Shown: positions 42,875 to 53,696, counted from the stretch's first letter. The stretch is DNA of 64,000 nt from GCA-2746365 sp963711255 (GCA_963711255.1 CAVQDO010000009.1:1-64000), one strand, 5' to 3'. The notes: generated by a model not told the origin, from the letters alone. A program made the numbers and translations.

Positions 42875-45800
42875 TTAGAAATTTGTCTTTAAAATTTTAT
42901 TAATGTCTTTAACCAGCTCATCTTCCTGGAATGGCTTACCTAAATATTCATCAACACCGATCTCCATGGCTTTTTCCTTATGTTTTGCCCCCGTCCTTGA
43001 AGTGATCATAATAATAGGAATATCTTTCAGGCGCTCATCGTTTCTAACATAGCTTGCCACCTCAAAACCATCCATCCGCGGCATTTCTATATCGAGCAAC
43101 ATCAGGTCAGGTATGCTGTCCTGTAGAATATTGGTTGCATCAACGCCGTCTTTGGCCAGAACCACATCAATACCGTAACGTTTGAGCATACGCTCAGTAA
43201 TCTTACGAATAGTAATTGAGTCATCAACAACCATAATGGTTTTCTTGTCATCAATAACAGGCTCGACCACCTCTATCGATTTATTCTGTCTGAAGAGACT
43301 TTCTGCGACAACAAGAGCTGACATTTCCAGAATTAACACAACGCGTCCATCAGCAAGAATAGTTGCGCCAGCAATACCGCGCACCGCACCTATTTGTAAT
43401 CCTACCGGTTTAACAACGATTTCACGCCTGCCCAGCATATCATCAACATGCAGAGCAAAATGCTTATCGCCTACTCGTACAAGTAACACGGGGAACAATT
43501 GTAATTGTTTGGAATAATCCGACTGGTTTCCGTTTAACAAACCACCCAGATGTTTTAATTCATATTCAACGCCATTGAAATCGTAATAACTATTATCACT
43601 ATCATAGAAACGTTGCAATTCAAGGCCAGTCATTCGCACAACACCTTCAATACTGGCAAGCGGTACAGCAAATATATCATCGGAAACACTAACCAGTAAT
43701 GCCTGGTTAATCGCAAGAGTTAATGGCAGGCGAATTGTAAATTCTGTACCTTCGCCCTCTTCGGTATCTATATCAAGTACGCCGCCAAGCTGCTTAATCT
43801 CGCTATCAACCACATCCATGCCTACACCGCGACCTGCTACCTGAGTAACTTCATCCGCAGTACTAAAACCTGACTGCAAAATAAACTGCAACACATCACG
43901 ATCTGATACATCTGTCTCTTCAGTAATAAGGCCCTGCCTGATTGCTTTTTCTCTGACCTTTGCAGCATTTATACCAGCGCCGTCATCTTTTATATTAATG
44001 ACAACATCAGTACCTTCACGACCGACATCAATTAATATCTTACCCGTTTCATTCTTGCCTTTTTCTTTTCGAATGTCAGGTTTTTCAATACCATGGGCAA
44101 CAGCATTACGTAACATATGCTCAAGTGGTGCAATGATACGATCCAGTACCGTGCGATCCACTTCGCTTTCTTCACCAATTATTTGCAGATCAACTTCTTT
44201 ACCAAGTTCACGAGAGACCTGGCGGACAATTCTACGCAGCCTTGATGATAACCCGCCAAAACGCACCATTCGGGTTCGCATCAAACCTTCCTGCAGGTCA
44301 GTACTTACGCGGGATTCCTGCAACAATAGTGTTTCTGAATCACGCGTTATATCAGTCAGAATTTCTTTAATACTTTCTACGTCACCTGCGGTTTCACTTA
44401 AACTTCGCGTTAATTGCTGCAACGTAGAGTACTGATCCATTTCCAGCGGATCAAAATCTGCATCGAAATACTCTTCTTCTTTCTCATAACCTGAACGAAT
44501 CTGTATCTCGGTTTCAATTTCCAGGTTTCTTAACTGCTCTTTCAAACGTACAACAGTCTGGGTTAATTCAGAAAGGTTGAAACTAAAATCTGTTACCTGC
44601 TTACCCATACGCGCATGGTAAATATTAACCTCACCCGCATAGTTAACAAGGTTGTTCAATAAGTCAGATCGGACACGAACCTGCTCCTGGGAGTCTTTAA
44701 AGTTAACATCAGTGGCACGCTCACCCCAGTGCGGCCTGTCATCCGCGTCCCGCACACTTTTTCTTTGGTCTGTTACAGGCGTTACATCTTTCTGTTCTTC
44801 ATTACTGTCATCTATTGGCAGCAATGAAGATATATCAATTTCTTCCAGCTCTTCATCATGGTCAGCTGCAAGCTCACTCAACTCAACATCAAACCTTTCG
44901 ATTGAACGTTTCTCTTCTATCTCACCCCGCATCATCATTTGAATGCGGTTATTCAACTCATTATCTGATTGTAGAGGCTCACGATTCTTGACGCTGGCCA
45001 ACATATTCGTCAACGCGTCCAGCGAATCATGCAACAAGTCAAACAACGGTTTATCAACGTTAACTTTATGCTCATTGACCATAACCACGAGTGACTCAAG
45101 ATTATGCGTCAGGTCCCCGACAGGGCTCAGGTCAGCCATACGTGCACCACCTTTCAGGGTGTGCATATTTCTTTGTAGCTGATGAACATGTTCAGTTGCA
45201 TTTGGTGCCGATTTTATTGCGTTAAGCGTACCTTCACAGCTTTCCAGTAACTCTTCAGCTTCTTCCAGAAATATATCGATTAATTCATCATCAATCTCAC
45301 CGTAAGATAATATTACTGTTTCCTCGGCGCTCGGCACACCGCTATCTCGTTCGGCATCGCTAAACGCTACTTCTTCAACATCTTTATCAATCTCCGATGT
45401 TTCGAGTTCTTCAGTTGCATCAGTTACATCAACTTTATCAGTCGCGTCTGCGGACAGCTCTTCGATATTAATAGACAGATCACTGGCTTGATCACTCGTA
45501 ATGTCATCTTCTAATATATCAATAATATCTATTATTTCTTCATCGTCTTCCGATGAAGACTTATCCTGCCACGACTTTTGTAACTGTGATTGAATTTCCT
45601 GCTGAACAACCCTGTTAATCTTTTCCTGCAATGGCTTGTTACCTGATGGCATACGACCGTCATTTACCATGGATAACATTTCAGTGATTGCCTGCTCAAT
45701 TTCTTTAAGCACAACTATCGCATCTTTTGGAATATTTTCTTCACCGCCTTCCTGGCGGACTTTCACATACCTTTCAGCCGAACCGCTTAAATCCGCGATA

Positions 45801-48800
45801 GATTCAACTTCAGCTGTCCGTGCACTGCCATACAAAGTATGGAAAGCACGTATCAATCCCTTATCAGCCTTTAACTCTTTGCCTTCGGAAATCGAACTGT
45901 CTAAAAGAGCCCTGATGTTTTCGATATGCCCCTGGCTTTCATCGTAATAAATCTTTAGCAACATCGGATCGATATCTAAAAAGTCATCAGACATACCGAC
46001 AACATCTTCATCGATCTCTATTTCATAGACAGAAGCACCCTTATCATAAGAAGTGTCTTCGAGCAGATCCGAATCAAAATCAATCGTTTCTGTTAATTCC
46101 TCATCTTCCGCTGTATCAGATGATTCCGTTTCAATCGCAGCCGTCTCATCAATTACCAAAGTATCTTCGGGAGCTACTACATTAATTTCCCGGTCACCAT
46201 TGTTGTCTTCATTAATAATGAGCTCATCAGTTTTAACTGCATCTGCAACATCGAATTCATTAACCGCTGGCTCTTCCATAATGTCGATGTCTTCTTCTGA
46301 CAGATCATCAACAGCGGCTTCCTCCAGCGCGATATCAAATTCATCGCCAGGAGTCTCTTCAACTTCAGTCTCCTCACGCTCGATTGCGGATTCTTTTTCA
46401 ACAGGCTCTTCAACAAATTTTTCTTCGGTAGGCGTATCTTCTACAATAGATAACGTTAGACCTGCCTCACTTTCATCTTCAACAGGCGGCTCTTCTAATA
46501 ACTCTTCAGCTTCCGGTGCAATTTCCTGCACAACCACTTCCCTGCCTTCCGCTATTGCATCAGCCGTTTGCATTAGCTGTGAGATATTTTCAATAGGCTC
46601 ACGATTACCTTTAAGCTGTTCGATTAATTGCGGTAATACAGCCACGGCTTCTTCCATGGCATTAAACAGATCATCAGAAACATTTATTTTTTTATCTATC
46701 ACGCGATTAAGCATATTTTCAAATTTCCATGAAAATTCGCCAATCATTTCTGCGCCTAGCAATCGCCCACTGCCTTTTAAGGTATGGAAGCTTCGTCGAA
46801 CTACAGCAAGTGCTTCTTCGTTATTTGTATCTGCCCTCCACTGGGGCAAATATTCATGCAACTCACCCAGAACCTCTACTGCTTCTTCAACAAATATTTC
46901 AACAATCTCTTCATCGGCATCATCATCAAGAATCGCGTATTGGCCTATTTCCTGCGACGAAACTGATGCTACTGAAGCAGTTGTATCAATATCCTCTGGT
47001 TCGAAACTGATATCTTCAAGATCTTTATCATCAATCTCCAGCTCATGCTCTACAAGATTATTTTCTTCTTCAATTTCTGCCGAAGCATCCTGTACATCCA
47101 ACTCTTCAATAATTACCTGGGGTGTGTCGCCATAAGACTCTACAATACTATCCAGTTTTGATGCTGCCACATCACCTGCGTTCAAGCCCTGCTCAACACC
47201 TGGCCGCCCTTCTGATAAAGCTTCAAAAAAGTATTCAATAGCAGTTACTACATCAGCAACCGTATTCTGCTCATCATCACTTACCTTATAGTTATTCTGC
47301 TGCAGTGCTACACGAATAAACCTCTGCAGCTTTTCAATTAGTGACTCAACACGTCCAAGCGGTAGCATCATGGATACACCACGAACTTCTTCCAGCCTGT
47401 TCAGGATAATGTCGAGCTGTTCTTTATCGCCTATACCTGAGACGTAAGATAATATTGCTTCTTTTGCCTGACTGAAGTTCTTAAGACCTTCGGCAACTAC
47501 TGTATGTACCACCTGGCGGTATTCTGAAGCGGGTATAGCTGATTCATTATCGCCGTCTTCTGTCCTGTTCATATCAACAAAACCAGAGCGCGAGTCTATA
47601 TAATCTTTCAGCTCAGATTCTGCTTTCAATAACTCAGATGCAATATTTAATACGAGCTGCTCACTAACCTCCGTTTCACCGTCAATGATACCTTGCAGCA
47701 CCACGCGCTGGTCCATGATTGACTGACGCGTTGCTCCCATGCCAAGCATGCCGTATGTATCTGCAATTTTCCCTAATTGCTCTGCGACCGGTATCAATTG
47801 CTGGACATCATGATCACTGCTGAACATGAACAGTTCAAGTACATCTTTAACCTGGACCAGATCCTCTGTTATTCCTGCGGATACCGTATCAAAGAGGTCA
47901 GCATTTAAACCACCAACAGCAGCATCAGCATCTTCCTGCGGAATCAGGGCTGAAAGCTGATATGCCTCCTTAACCGCATTAATCGCTTTAGTATCAACAG
48001 TACTGGAGCCAACATAATATAGAACATTTTTAACCAGCTCTTTTGAATACTGCTCCGCAAATTTTTCTTCACCAACATCAAGGATCAGTTTCAACTGTCG
48101 GTCAACTGCCGCCAGCAACATTTTAATACTCAGGTTAGTGTCTATGCCCTGCTTTAACAGACCTTCTACCAGTGCGGTGACAACCATCCATATGCGACGT
48201 ACTTCTGCTTTGCTTGAAACCTTTTCCAGCGAATGCAATACCGCCTTGATTCTTTGCAAACCAGCGCGTTCTTTATTGTTACGTATATAGTCCAGCAGGC
48301 CTAGCTGGTAATGTGTGCGTAGACGTCTGGCTTCATCCTGCAGCTTGCCAGTTTGAATTTCATCGGCATTATAAGAGTTTGAAACTAATTCAGCGCTTTC
48401 CAGGTCTGGCGCAAATAAAACACTTTCTGTGAGCAATCCTTCTTTTCGTGCTGCGCGCAAATCATTTATCAGCGGCATCAGGCTTATAGGTGAGTCTTTT
48501 TTTCCAGCCTGTATACTTTCTAGATAATCGGGCAATTGCAGCATTGCCCGCATTAAAACATCATAAGCGTCTTCTTTGCGATCGACATCACCTTTCAGTA
48601 ATGCTGATGTGGTTAGCTGCATTTCTTCTGCAAGCATCGAGGCACCATATACCTCGACCATTTGCAGCGTACCGAATATTAACTGCAAATGTTCAATACA
48701 GTTTTCCAGCTCACCATCTGTTTGATTTTCAATATATTCATTAAGGCTGGACTGCGCATCAGAGATAACATCATCCAGTTGCGTTTTCACCCAACTGAGA

Positions 48801-48832
48801 GAATTGTATTCAACAGTATTATCTGGATTCAT
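42875..48832 (-). CDS. chpA: Hybrid CheA-type kinase of the twitching motility (Chp) system
   Basis: A 1985-residue kinase with several histidine phosphotransfer domains. The first about 520 residues resemble the Hpt-like FimL/ChpA N-terminal part with no obvious phosphorylatable His. Three Hpt sites follow: His683 in FHTLKGSGR, His998 in FHTLYGSAR (a variant, YGS instead of KGS), and His1224 in MHTLKGGAR. Long acidic linkers (Glu/Asp-rich, about 560-640, 760-950, 1115-1190) separate them. The P3 dimerisation, the ATPase domain near 1577 (LRNAVAHGIEKP, GRGVGMDVV), a CheW domain and a receiver with Asp1914 complete it. It is shorter than Pseudomonas ChpA, which is about 2,470 residues with more Hpt domains. 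Confidence 0.93.
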   Translation of the reverse strand: MNPDNTVEYNSLSWVKTQLDDVISDAQSSLNEYIENQTDGELENCIEHLQLIFGTLQMVEVYGASMLAEEMQLTTSALLKGDVDRKEDAYDVLMRAMLQLPDYLESIQAGKKDSPISLMPLINDLRAARKEGLLTESVLFAPDLESAELVSNSYNADEIQTGKLQDEARRLRTHYQLGLLDYIRNNKERAGLQRIKAVLHSLEKVSSKAEVRRIWMVVTALVEGLLKQGIDTNLSIKMLLAAVDRQLKLILDVGEEKFAEQYSKELVKNVLYYVGSSTVDTKAINAVKEAYQLSALIPQEDADAAVGGLNADLFDTVSAGITEDLVQVKDVLELFMFSSDHDVQQLIPVAEQLGKIADTYGMLGMGATRQSIMDQRVVLQGIIDGETEVSEQLVLNIASELLKAESELKDYIDSRSGFVDMNRTEDGDNESAIPASEYRQVVHTVVAEGLKNFSQAKEAILSYVSGIGDKEQLDIILNRLEEVRGVSMMLPLGRVESLIEKLQRFIRVALQQNNYKVSDDEQNTVADVVTAIEYFFEALSEGRPGVEQGLNAGDVAASKLDSIVESYGDTPQVIIEELDVQDASAEIEEENNLVEHELEIDDKDLEDISFEPEDIDTTASVASVSSQEIGQYAILDDDADEEIVEIFVEEAVEVLGELHEYLPQWRADTNNEEALAVVRRSFHTLKGSGRLLGAEMIGEFSWKFENMLNRVIDKKINVSDDLFNAMEEAVAVLPQLIEQLKGNREPIENISQLMQTADAIAEGREVVVQEIAPEAEELLEEPPVEDESEAGLTLSIVEDTPTEEKFVEEPVEKESAIEREETEVEETPGDEFDIALEEAAVDDLSEEDIDIMEEPAVNEFDVADAVKTDELIINEDNNGDREINVVAPEDTLVIDETAAIETESSDTAEDEELTETIDFDSDLLEDTSYDKGASVYEIEIDEDVVGMSDDFLDIDPMLLKIYYDESQGHIENIRALLDSSISEGKELKADKGLIRAFHTLYGSARTAEVESIADLSGSAERYVKVRQEGGEENIPKDAIVVLKEIEQAITEMLSMVNDGRMPSGNKPLQEKINRVVQQEIQSQLQKSWQDKSSSEDDEEIIDIIDILEDDITSDQASDLSINIEELSADATDKVDVTDATEELETSEIDKDVEEVAFSDAERDSGVPSAEETVILSYGEIDDELIDIFLEEAEELLESCEGTLNAIKSAPNATEHVHQLQRNMHTLKGGARMADLSPVGDLTHNLESLVVMVNEHKVNVDKPLFDLLHDSLDALTNMLASVKNREPLQSDNELNNRIQMMMRGEIEEKRSIERFDVELSELAADHDEELEEIDISSLLPIDDSNEEQKDVTPVTDQRKSVRDADDRPHWGERATDVNFKDSQEQVRVRSDLLNNLVNYAGEVNIYHARMGKQVTDFSFNLSELTQTVVRLKEQLRNLEIETEIQIRSGYEKEEEYFDADFDPLEMDQYSTLQQLTRSLSETAGDVESIKEILTDITRDSETLLLQESRVSTDLQEGLMRTRMVRFGGLSSRLRRIVRQVSRELGKEVDLQIIGEESEVDRTVLDRIIAPLEHMLRNAVAHGIEKPDIRKEKGKNETGKILIDVGREGTDVVINIKDDGAGINAAKVREKAIRQGLITEETDVSDRDVLQFILQSGFSTADEVTQVAGRGVGMDVVDSEIKQLGGVLDIDTEEGEGTEFTIRLPLTLAINQALLVSVSDDIFAVPLASIEGVVRMTGLELQRFYDSDNSYYDFNGVEYELKHLGGLLNGNQSDYSKQLQLFPVLLVRVGDKHFALHVDDMLGRREIVVKPVGLQIGAVRGIAGATILADGRVVLILEMSALVVAESLFRQNKSIEVVEPVIDDKKTIMVVDDSITIRKITERMLKRYGIDVVLAKDGVDATNILQDSIPDLMLLDIEMPRMDGFEVASYVRNDERLKDIPIIMITSRTGAKHKEKAMEIGVDEYLGKPFQEDELVKDINKILKTNF

Positions 48833-48858
48833 ATCCTTTTACCCGGCTCGGATTAACC

Positions 48859-50934
48859 TTATGCCTGACTCTCAAGGATGACAGTATCAATGTTATCCTC
48901 AGCATCAGTAGATGGCAGTTTAAAGCCTGATACTGACCGACCCAGCTCACCTGATAGTTCATTCAGTGCAGATAACGAAGCTGATGTTTCATCTGTACCT
49001 TCAGATGTCTGCAGCGTAATCTCCTGAATCACGTTCATCGAATCAGATACCGATAACGCAACTTTGGACTGCTGGTTAGTAGAGTCGGAAATACCCTTAA
49101 TCAGGTTAGACAGTTCCGTATTTACTGACTCAATCTCTTTCAGTGCAACACCCGCATCCTCGGCCATCGAAGCACCACTTACCACACCTGCAGTACTCAT
49201 TTCCATGGATTTAACGGCTTCATTGGTATCCGCCTGAATGGTATTTACCAGTCCCTCGATCTGCTTGGTTGCGTTACCTGCACGTTCCGCCAGGCGCTGC
49301 ACCTCATCCGCTACCACCGCAAAACCACGTCCGGCATCACCTGCGGTAGACGCCTGAATCGCGGCGTTCAACGCCAGAATGTTTGTCTGGTCAGCAATCT
49401 CAGTAATCAGCCCCACGATATCGCCAATTTCCTGTGATGATTCACCCAGTCGTTTAATACGTTTTGATGTTTCCTGAATGGTTTCTCGAATGTTTTCCAT
49501 AGAACCAATCGTGCTACGTACCACCTGCGCACCTTTCTGCGCAATTTCCACCGACTGTTGTGCCACCTGTGCCGAGTTATCGGCTTCGTTGGATACTGCT
49601 GACATGGATTCAGCCATATCGGTTACCGCAGCACTGGCCGATGCAATCTCACGTGCCTGCTTATTAGATGCCTGCGCAAGTTCCATCGCAGTTTTCTGCG
49701 TTTTCTCGGTTGATCGTGATACTTCTGATGCAGTTTTGTTAATTGTTGTTACCAGTGTGCGTAACGCATCGATGGTAAAGTTAACCGAATCAGCAATCGC
49801 ACCGGTAATCTCTTCTGTGACTGTCGCGTGAACAGTCAGGTCACCATCCGCAAGGTTAGCCATTTCATCAAGTAGTCGTAAAATCGCGCGCTGATTCCGT
49901 CGGTTATTTTCTAACGCATTTTCCTCACGTTTTCTCGCCTCTTTAAGCAACAGGATACCGCCAATAATAATAAGCAGTACCGCAACACCACCAAAACCAA
50001 TACCGACTAACTGAATCAAATCAAGCAACTGGCCCTGTGCAATAATACTTTCCTGTAATGCGTCAAGTGACACCAGCATCTGTGCAGAACCGGCACTAAC
50101 GAGACCCGCAGCATCTTTTACTTCAAACAGTTCTGGAGAAAGCTCAAGAATACCCGCAATGTTGTCACTAACGGCACTAATCAGCATGGCCACTTCGCGT
50201 AACTTGGCAACAGCTTCTTTGTCGGTAACTTTATCAATCCGCAAACCTTCGGAGCCTTTTAACAGGCCTTCAAGTACGCGGCCAAATAATGCAGCATCGC
50301 GACCAAACCTGTCTGCTGCTGCCGCCGCCGCTTCACCACCGGCAAGCACCTGGTTCAGGTTGTTTTTAATACGTTGAGACAACATCATCTGGCGCGTTGC
50401 CAGGTAAACCTGACGTGGCGATGAATTCTTTTTGATTAACACACCAACAACCTCATCAGAGTATGTCAGCATTTGTGGGATAAAGCTTTCAATTACCTGG
50501 TAAAGCTCTCTTACCTCAGTAATCGCCTGACGGCCATTTAGAATTACCTCAATATTATTTCTGTATTCAAGCCAGTCAACCTCAACCACATCAAGTTCAG
50601 GTAACAGAGCTTCTGGTAAAGCCGCTGTCACAACGTCACCAGAACGCAGGGTATCTAAAATATTATCAAAGCTAAGACGTGATTTAAGTAAATCATCGAA
50701 AGCAACTTCACTACCTGAAGATGCGCTTAGTGAATAGGTTGCCATCTGCTGAGAAAGCAATAACTGATCAGATGATAATTCCACATGACGCTGCAAACTT
50801 GCTCGTTTATCTCCAACGTATACAAGGCTACCCAACATAAGGAAAATAAACACCGAAAGTAACAGACCGATTATGATCAGTGGCTTTCCAATTGCGATAT
50901 TTTTTCGTACTGCGCTCATAAGGTATTTCTCCAA
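48859..50934 (-). CDS. pilJ: Pilus chemosensory receptor
   Basis: Methyl-accepting chemotaxis-type receptor of 691 residues. A membrane helix (about 17-38) precedes a periplasmic part with two PilJ-type four-helix modules (about 40-310), a second helix (about 315-335), a HAMP-like part and the cytoplasmic coiled coil with the hairpin tip DQTNILALNAAIQAS and GRGFAVVADEVQRLAERAG. It is thought to sense surface contact or pilin. It lies 26 bases before chpA. No receptor methyltransferase or methylesterase gene is present at this locus. Confidence 0.95.
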   Translation of the reverse strand: MEKYLMSAVRKNIAIGKPLIIIGLLLSVFIFLMLGSLVYVGDKRASLQRHVELSSDQLLLSQQMATYSLSASSGSEVAFDDLLKSRLSFDNILDTLRSGDVVTAALPEALLPELDVVEVDWLEYRNNIEVILNGRQAITEVRELYQVIESFIPQMLTYSDEVVGVLIKKNSSPRQVYLATRQMMLSQRIKNNLNQVLAGGEAAAAAADRFGRDAALFGRVLEGLLKGSEGLRIDKVTDKEAVAKLREVAMLISAVSDNIAGILELSPELFEVKDAAGLVSAGSAQMLVSLDALQESIIAQGQLLDLIQLVGIGFGGVAVLLIIIGGILLLKEARKREENALENNRRNQRAILRLLDEMANLADGDLTVHATVTEEITGAIADSVNFTIDALRTLVTTINKTASEVSRSTEKTQKTAMELAQASNKQAREIASASAAVTDMAESMSAVSNEADNSAQVAQQSVEIAQKGAQVVRSTIGSMENIRETIQETSKRIKRLGESSQEIGDIVGLITEIADQTNILALNAAIQASTAGDAGRGFAVVADEVQRLAERAGNATKQIEGLVNTIQADTNEAVKSMEMSTAGVVSGASMAEDAGVALKEIESVNTELSNLIKGISDSTNQQSKVALSVSDSMNVIQEITLQTSEGTDETSASLSALNELSGELGRSVSGFKLPSTDAEDNIDTVILESQA

Positions 50935-51018
50935 TCAACTTGATTCGCCATTTCTCTTGTTGACGTAATCAGCATTTCTCCAGGCTAATACGCCCGGTTA
51001 ATTATTGTTATTCCATCA

Positions 51019-51555
51019 TCACAGTGACGCATGTGCAAAACGTTCGTCCTGTGTCATTTCATTAAAATCTATTACCGGCCAACGCTCATCATCCTGTGCA
51101 AAGGTCCTTTCTATATAGGGTGATATGCTTTCATGAACATCAGGAGTTTCTGTAGTCACATCGCTCTCCCTGAAATGACGCAAGCCATAAACTTCTTCTA
51201 CAACCAGTCCGGTATTAAAACCTTTATAGTCAATAACAATGACCCTGCCTTTGTGCCTCTGTTTGATATCCTCGCCCAGCAAATAACCTTTCATATCCAT
51301 AATTGGCAACAAGCTTCCGCGAACATTTGCGACACCAACTATCCAGGACTTAACACCGGGAACTGTTGTGTATTCAGGTAAATCAAGAATTTCTTTTACT
51401 TCTGACATTGGCGCGATCAATTTTGAATCACCAATCCTGAAACCAACGCCAACCCATTCACTTGCGACCCGATCGAGCGTAGGCAGGCCCGCGGAACCCT
51501 TTATAGTTCGTTGTTCAAGATCCAGCAGTAAATCAAATGGGTCACTTGTATTCAT
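51019..51555 (-). CDS. pilI: CheW-like adaptor PilI
   Basis: A 178-residue CheW-domain protein that couples the PilJ receptor to the ChpA kinase. The pattern VGFRIGDSKLIAPMSEVKEIL, WIVGVANVRGSLLPIMDM and GLVVEEVYGLRHF is typical of PilI. It lies between pilJ (84 bases downstream) and pilH, the standard order. Confidence 0.94.
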   Translation of the reverse strand: MNTSDPFDLLLDLEQRTIKGSAGLPTLDRVASEWVGVGFRIGDSKLIAPMSEVKEILDLPEYTTVPGVKSWIVGVANVRGSLLPIMDMKGYLLGEDIKQRHKGRVIVIDYKGFNTGLVVEEVYGLRHFRESDVTTETPDVHESISPYIERTFAQDDERWPVIDFNEMTQDERFAHASL

Positions 51556-51616
51556 TTATTATTCTTATAATTTAAAAGAGACATACTCTAACTTTATCTA
51601 GTTTTGCTCATTCATC

Positions 51617-51982
51617 TTAACCAGACAGCACCATATTCACGTGTTCAATCAGTGCCTTTTCCTGCACTGGTTTCACAATATAATCTTTAGCGCCCTGGCG
51701 CATAGCCCATACCTTGTCTGTTTCCTGGTCCTTGGTTGTCACCATAATGACAGGGATAGATGAAGTTTCAGTGTTTTTGGAAATTTGACGTGTTGCCTGA
51801 AAGCCATTCATGCCCGGCATTACAACGTCCATTAAAATCAAATCAGGCATTTCGGAAATTGCCATATCTACACCTTGCTCACCTGACGTGGCAATTACCA
51901 CCTCATGACCATTTTTTGTCAACATGGTCTGTAACACATGAACCTCTGTCGGCGAATCATCAACTATCATTACTTTTGCCAT
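51617..51982 (-). CDS. pilH: Response regulator PilH
   Basis: A single receiver domain of 121 residues, CheY-like, with the acidic pair VDDSP, phosphorylatable Asp in LILMDVVMPGMNGF, Thr in MVTTK and Lys in VKP. In Pseudomonas PilH limits pilus retraction and acts as phosphate sink. Placement second in the cluster, after pilG, supports the assignment. Confidence 0.93.
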   Translation of the reverse strand: MAKVMIVDDSPTEVHVLQTMLTKNGHEVVIATSGEQGVDMAISEMPDLILMDVVMPGMNGFQATRQISKNTETSSIPVIMVTTKDQETDKVWAMRQGAKDYIVKPVQEKALIEHVNMVLSG

Positions 51983-52089
51983 ACTTACTCACCACTTTAT
52001 TATTAATCAATAAATGAGCTACACGCTCTTTCATTGTTATGTTTCATTATAAAAACACCTTTATAAATTACGGTGTCTTGTAGAAAATT

Positions 52090-52467
52090 TCATTCAACTG
52101 TCGGAGCATGTTCTTTAATTGCTCCAATTAAATCTTCCTTGGTAAACGGTTTAGTCAAATACTGTGTAGAACCCACAATTCGACCTCGCGCCCGGTCAAA
52201 GATACTATCTTTACTTGATAACATGATGACAGGCGTATTCTTGAAGGTTTTGTTATTTTTTATCAGGGCGCATGTTTGATATCCATCCAGTCTGGGCATC
52301 ATAATATCGACAAAAATGATGTCCGGCTTATTTTCTGCGATCTTTGATAAAGCCTCAAAACCATCTACCGCAGTCACCACTTCACAACCTTCCTTTTTAA
52401 GTAGATTTTCTGCCGTTCTTCTTATTGTTTTACTGTCATCAATGACCATTACTTTTAGGTCACTCAT
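52090..52467 (-). CDS. pilG: Response regulator PilG
   Basis: A single receiver domain of 125 residues, with VIDDSKTIRRTAE, Asp in IIFVDIMMPRLDGY, Ser in MLSSKD and TKPF. In Pseudomonas PilG promotes pilus extension through the PilB motor and cAMP. It is the first gene of the leftward cluster and is divergent from gshB, as in Pseudomonas. It lies 107 bases before pilH, so an internal promoter is possible. Confidence 0.94.
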   Translation of the reverse strand: MSDLKVMVIDDSKTIRRTAENLLKKEGCEVVTAVDGFEALSKIAENKPDIIFVDIMMPRLDGYQTCALIKNNKTFKNTPVIMLSSKDSIFDRARGRIVGSTQYLTKPFTKEDLIGAIKEHAPTVE

Positions 52468-52730
52468 TACACATTCTCATCAGCCATTGCTGTACCATCG
52501 TTAAGCGTCTCTGGTAGACGACCCCAAATAAAGACTTCCCAAAAAAGTCTTAGATAGAATGAATGTAGACCACATTCTGAGGTTTGCCAACAATTAATCA
52601 AAACTGAAATCAATATTGGCCAAGAATTTGCAATGCCATAAATAACGCTTCTTTTTCCCGTTAATCTCTTTCCCCATTTACTGTTAGAATTCATCAAAAG
52701 TTATTATCTAAAAGAAGCCAGAGGCCGGTA

Positions 52731-53696
52731 ATGAGCATAAAAATAGGCATAGTTATGGATCCAATATCGTCCATAAATATTAAGAAAGACAGCAGTTTTG
52801 CCATGATGCTTGCAGCCCAGCGACTGGGCTGGGAAATTCATATTATTTACCAGGGTGATCTCTACACCGAAAATGAAACCGCCAGAACCTGGAGCCGCAT
52901 CGCGCAAGTTGAAGACAACCCGGATCAGTGGTACCAGTTCACCTCGGAGCAGGACATCAAGCTGGACTCACTTGATGCGATTCTAATGCGCAAAGACCCG
53001 CCATTTGACATCGAATATATTACTTCCAGCTACATCCTGGAGCTGGCCGAGAAAAAAGGAAGCCTGATCGTCAATAAGCCTGCCAGCTTGAGGGATAACA
53101 ATGAGAAAATGTTTATCACTCAATTTCCGCAATGCTGCACTCCCTTCATGGTCAGCAGAAACAAAAGCCGTTTGCGTGATTTTGTTATTCGCCGGTTTGA
53201 CGCCGAGCAACAGGATGTCATCCTGAAACCTCTTGACGGCATGGGCGGCACCTCAATTTATCGCGTTAACCCGCAGGACCCCAACCTGTCTGTCATCCTG
53301 GAAACCGTTTCCGAAAACGAAACACGGACAGTAATGGCGCAACAGTTTATTCCCGAAATAAGCGCTGGCGATAAACGGGTTTTATTGATCGACGGTGAAG
53401 CGGTTCCTTATGCGCTGGCACGAATTCCTGCTTCGGGCGAAACACGGGGCAACCTGGCGGCTGGCGGAACCGGTGTTGGTGTAGAGCTAAGCGAACGTGA
53501 CCACTGGATCTGCCAGCAGGTTGGACCCACCTTAAAGCAACAGGGGATTTTATTTGCAGGCATCGACATTATTGGCGATTACCTGACCGAAATCAACATC
53601 ACCAGTCCGACCTGTATTCGAGAGCTGGACCAGATTTATTCACTGGATATCGCCGGTGATTTAATGCGATGCATAGAAAAACATATCAACGCTTAA
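52731..53696 (+). CDS. gshB: Glutathione synthetase
   Basis: Joins gamma-glutamylcysteine and glycine with ATP. The 321-residue ATP-grasp enzyme opens with IKIGIVMDPISSINIKKDSSFAM (in pieces), has LRKDPPFD-like ILMRKDPPFDIEYI, NKPASLRDNNEKMF, the ATP loop KPLDGMGGTSIYR, and EINITSPTCIREL. A GAGG site precedes the ATG. It is the first of a long rightward group down to pyrC'. Glutathione made here is the substrate of the Ggt encoded at 3.7 kb. Confidence 0.97.
   Translation: MSIKIGIVMDPISSINIKKDSSFAMMLAAQRLGWEIHIIYQGDLYTENETARTWSRIAQVEDNPDQWYQFTSEQDIKLDSLDAILMRKDPPFDIEYITSSYILELAEKKGSLIVNKPASLRDNNEKMFITQFPQCCTPFMVSRNKSRLRDFVIRRFDAEQQDVILKPLDGMGGTSIYRVNPQDPNLSVILETVSENETRTVMAQQFIPEISAGDKRVLLIDGEAVPYALARIPASGETRGNLAAGGTGVGVELSERDHWICQQVGPTLKQQGILFAGIDIIGDYLTEINITSPTCIRELDQIYSLDIAGDLMRCIEKHINA

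Noticed and set aside
46053..47135. Open frame of 360 codons on the plus strand, antisense to chpA
   Set aside because: Very Ser-rich translation produced by the reverse complement of acidic, Glu/Asp-rich chpA linkers; no ribosome site or domain.
52467..52697. Small minus-strand frame whose TAA overlaps the pilG ATG
   Set aside because: The TAATG overlap is suggestive of coupling, but the start would be TTG or a poorly preceded ATG and the Trp-rich translation does not look like a conserved protein. It covers the pilG/gshB promoter region.
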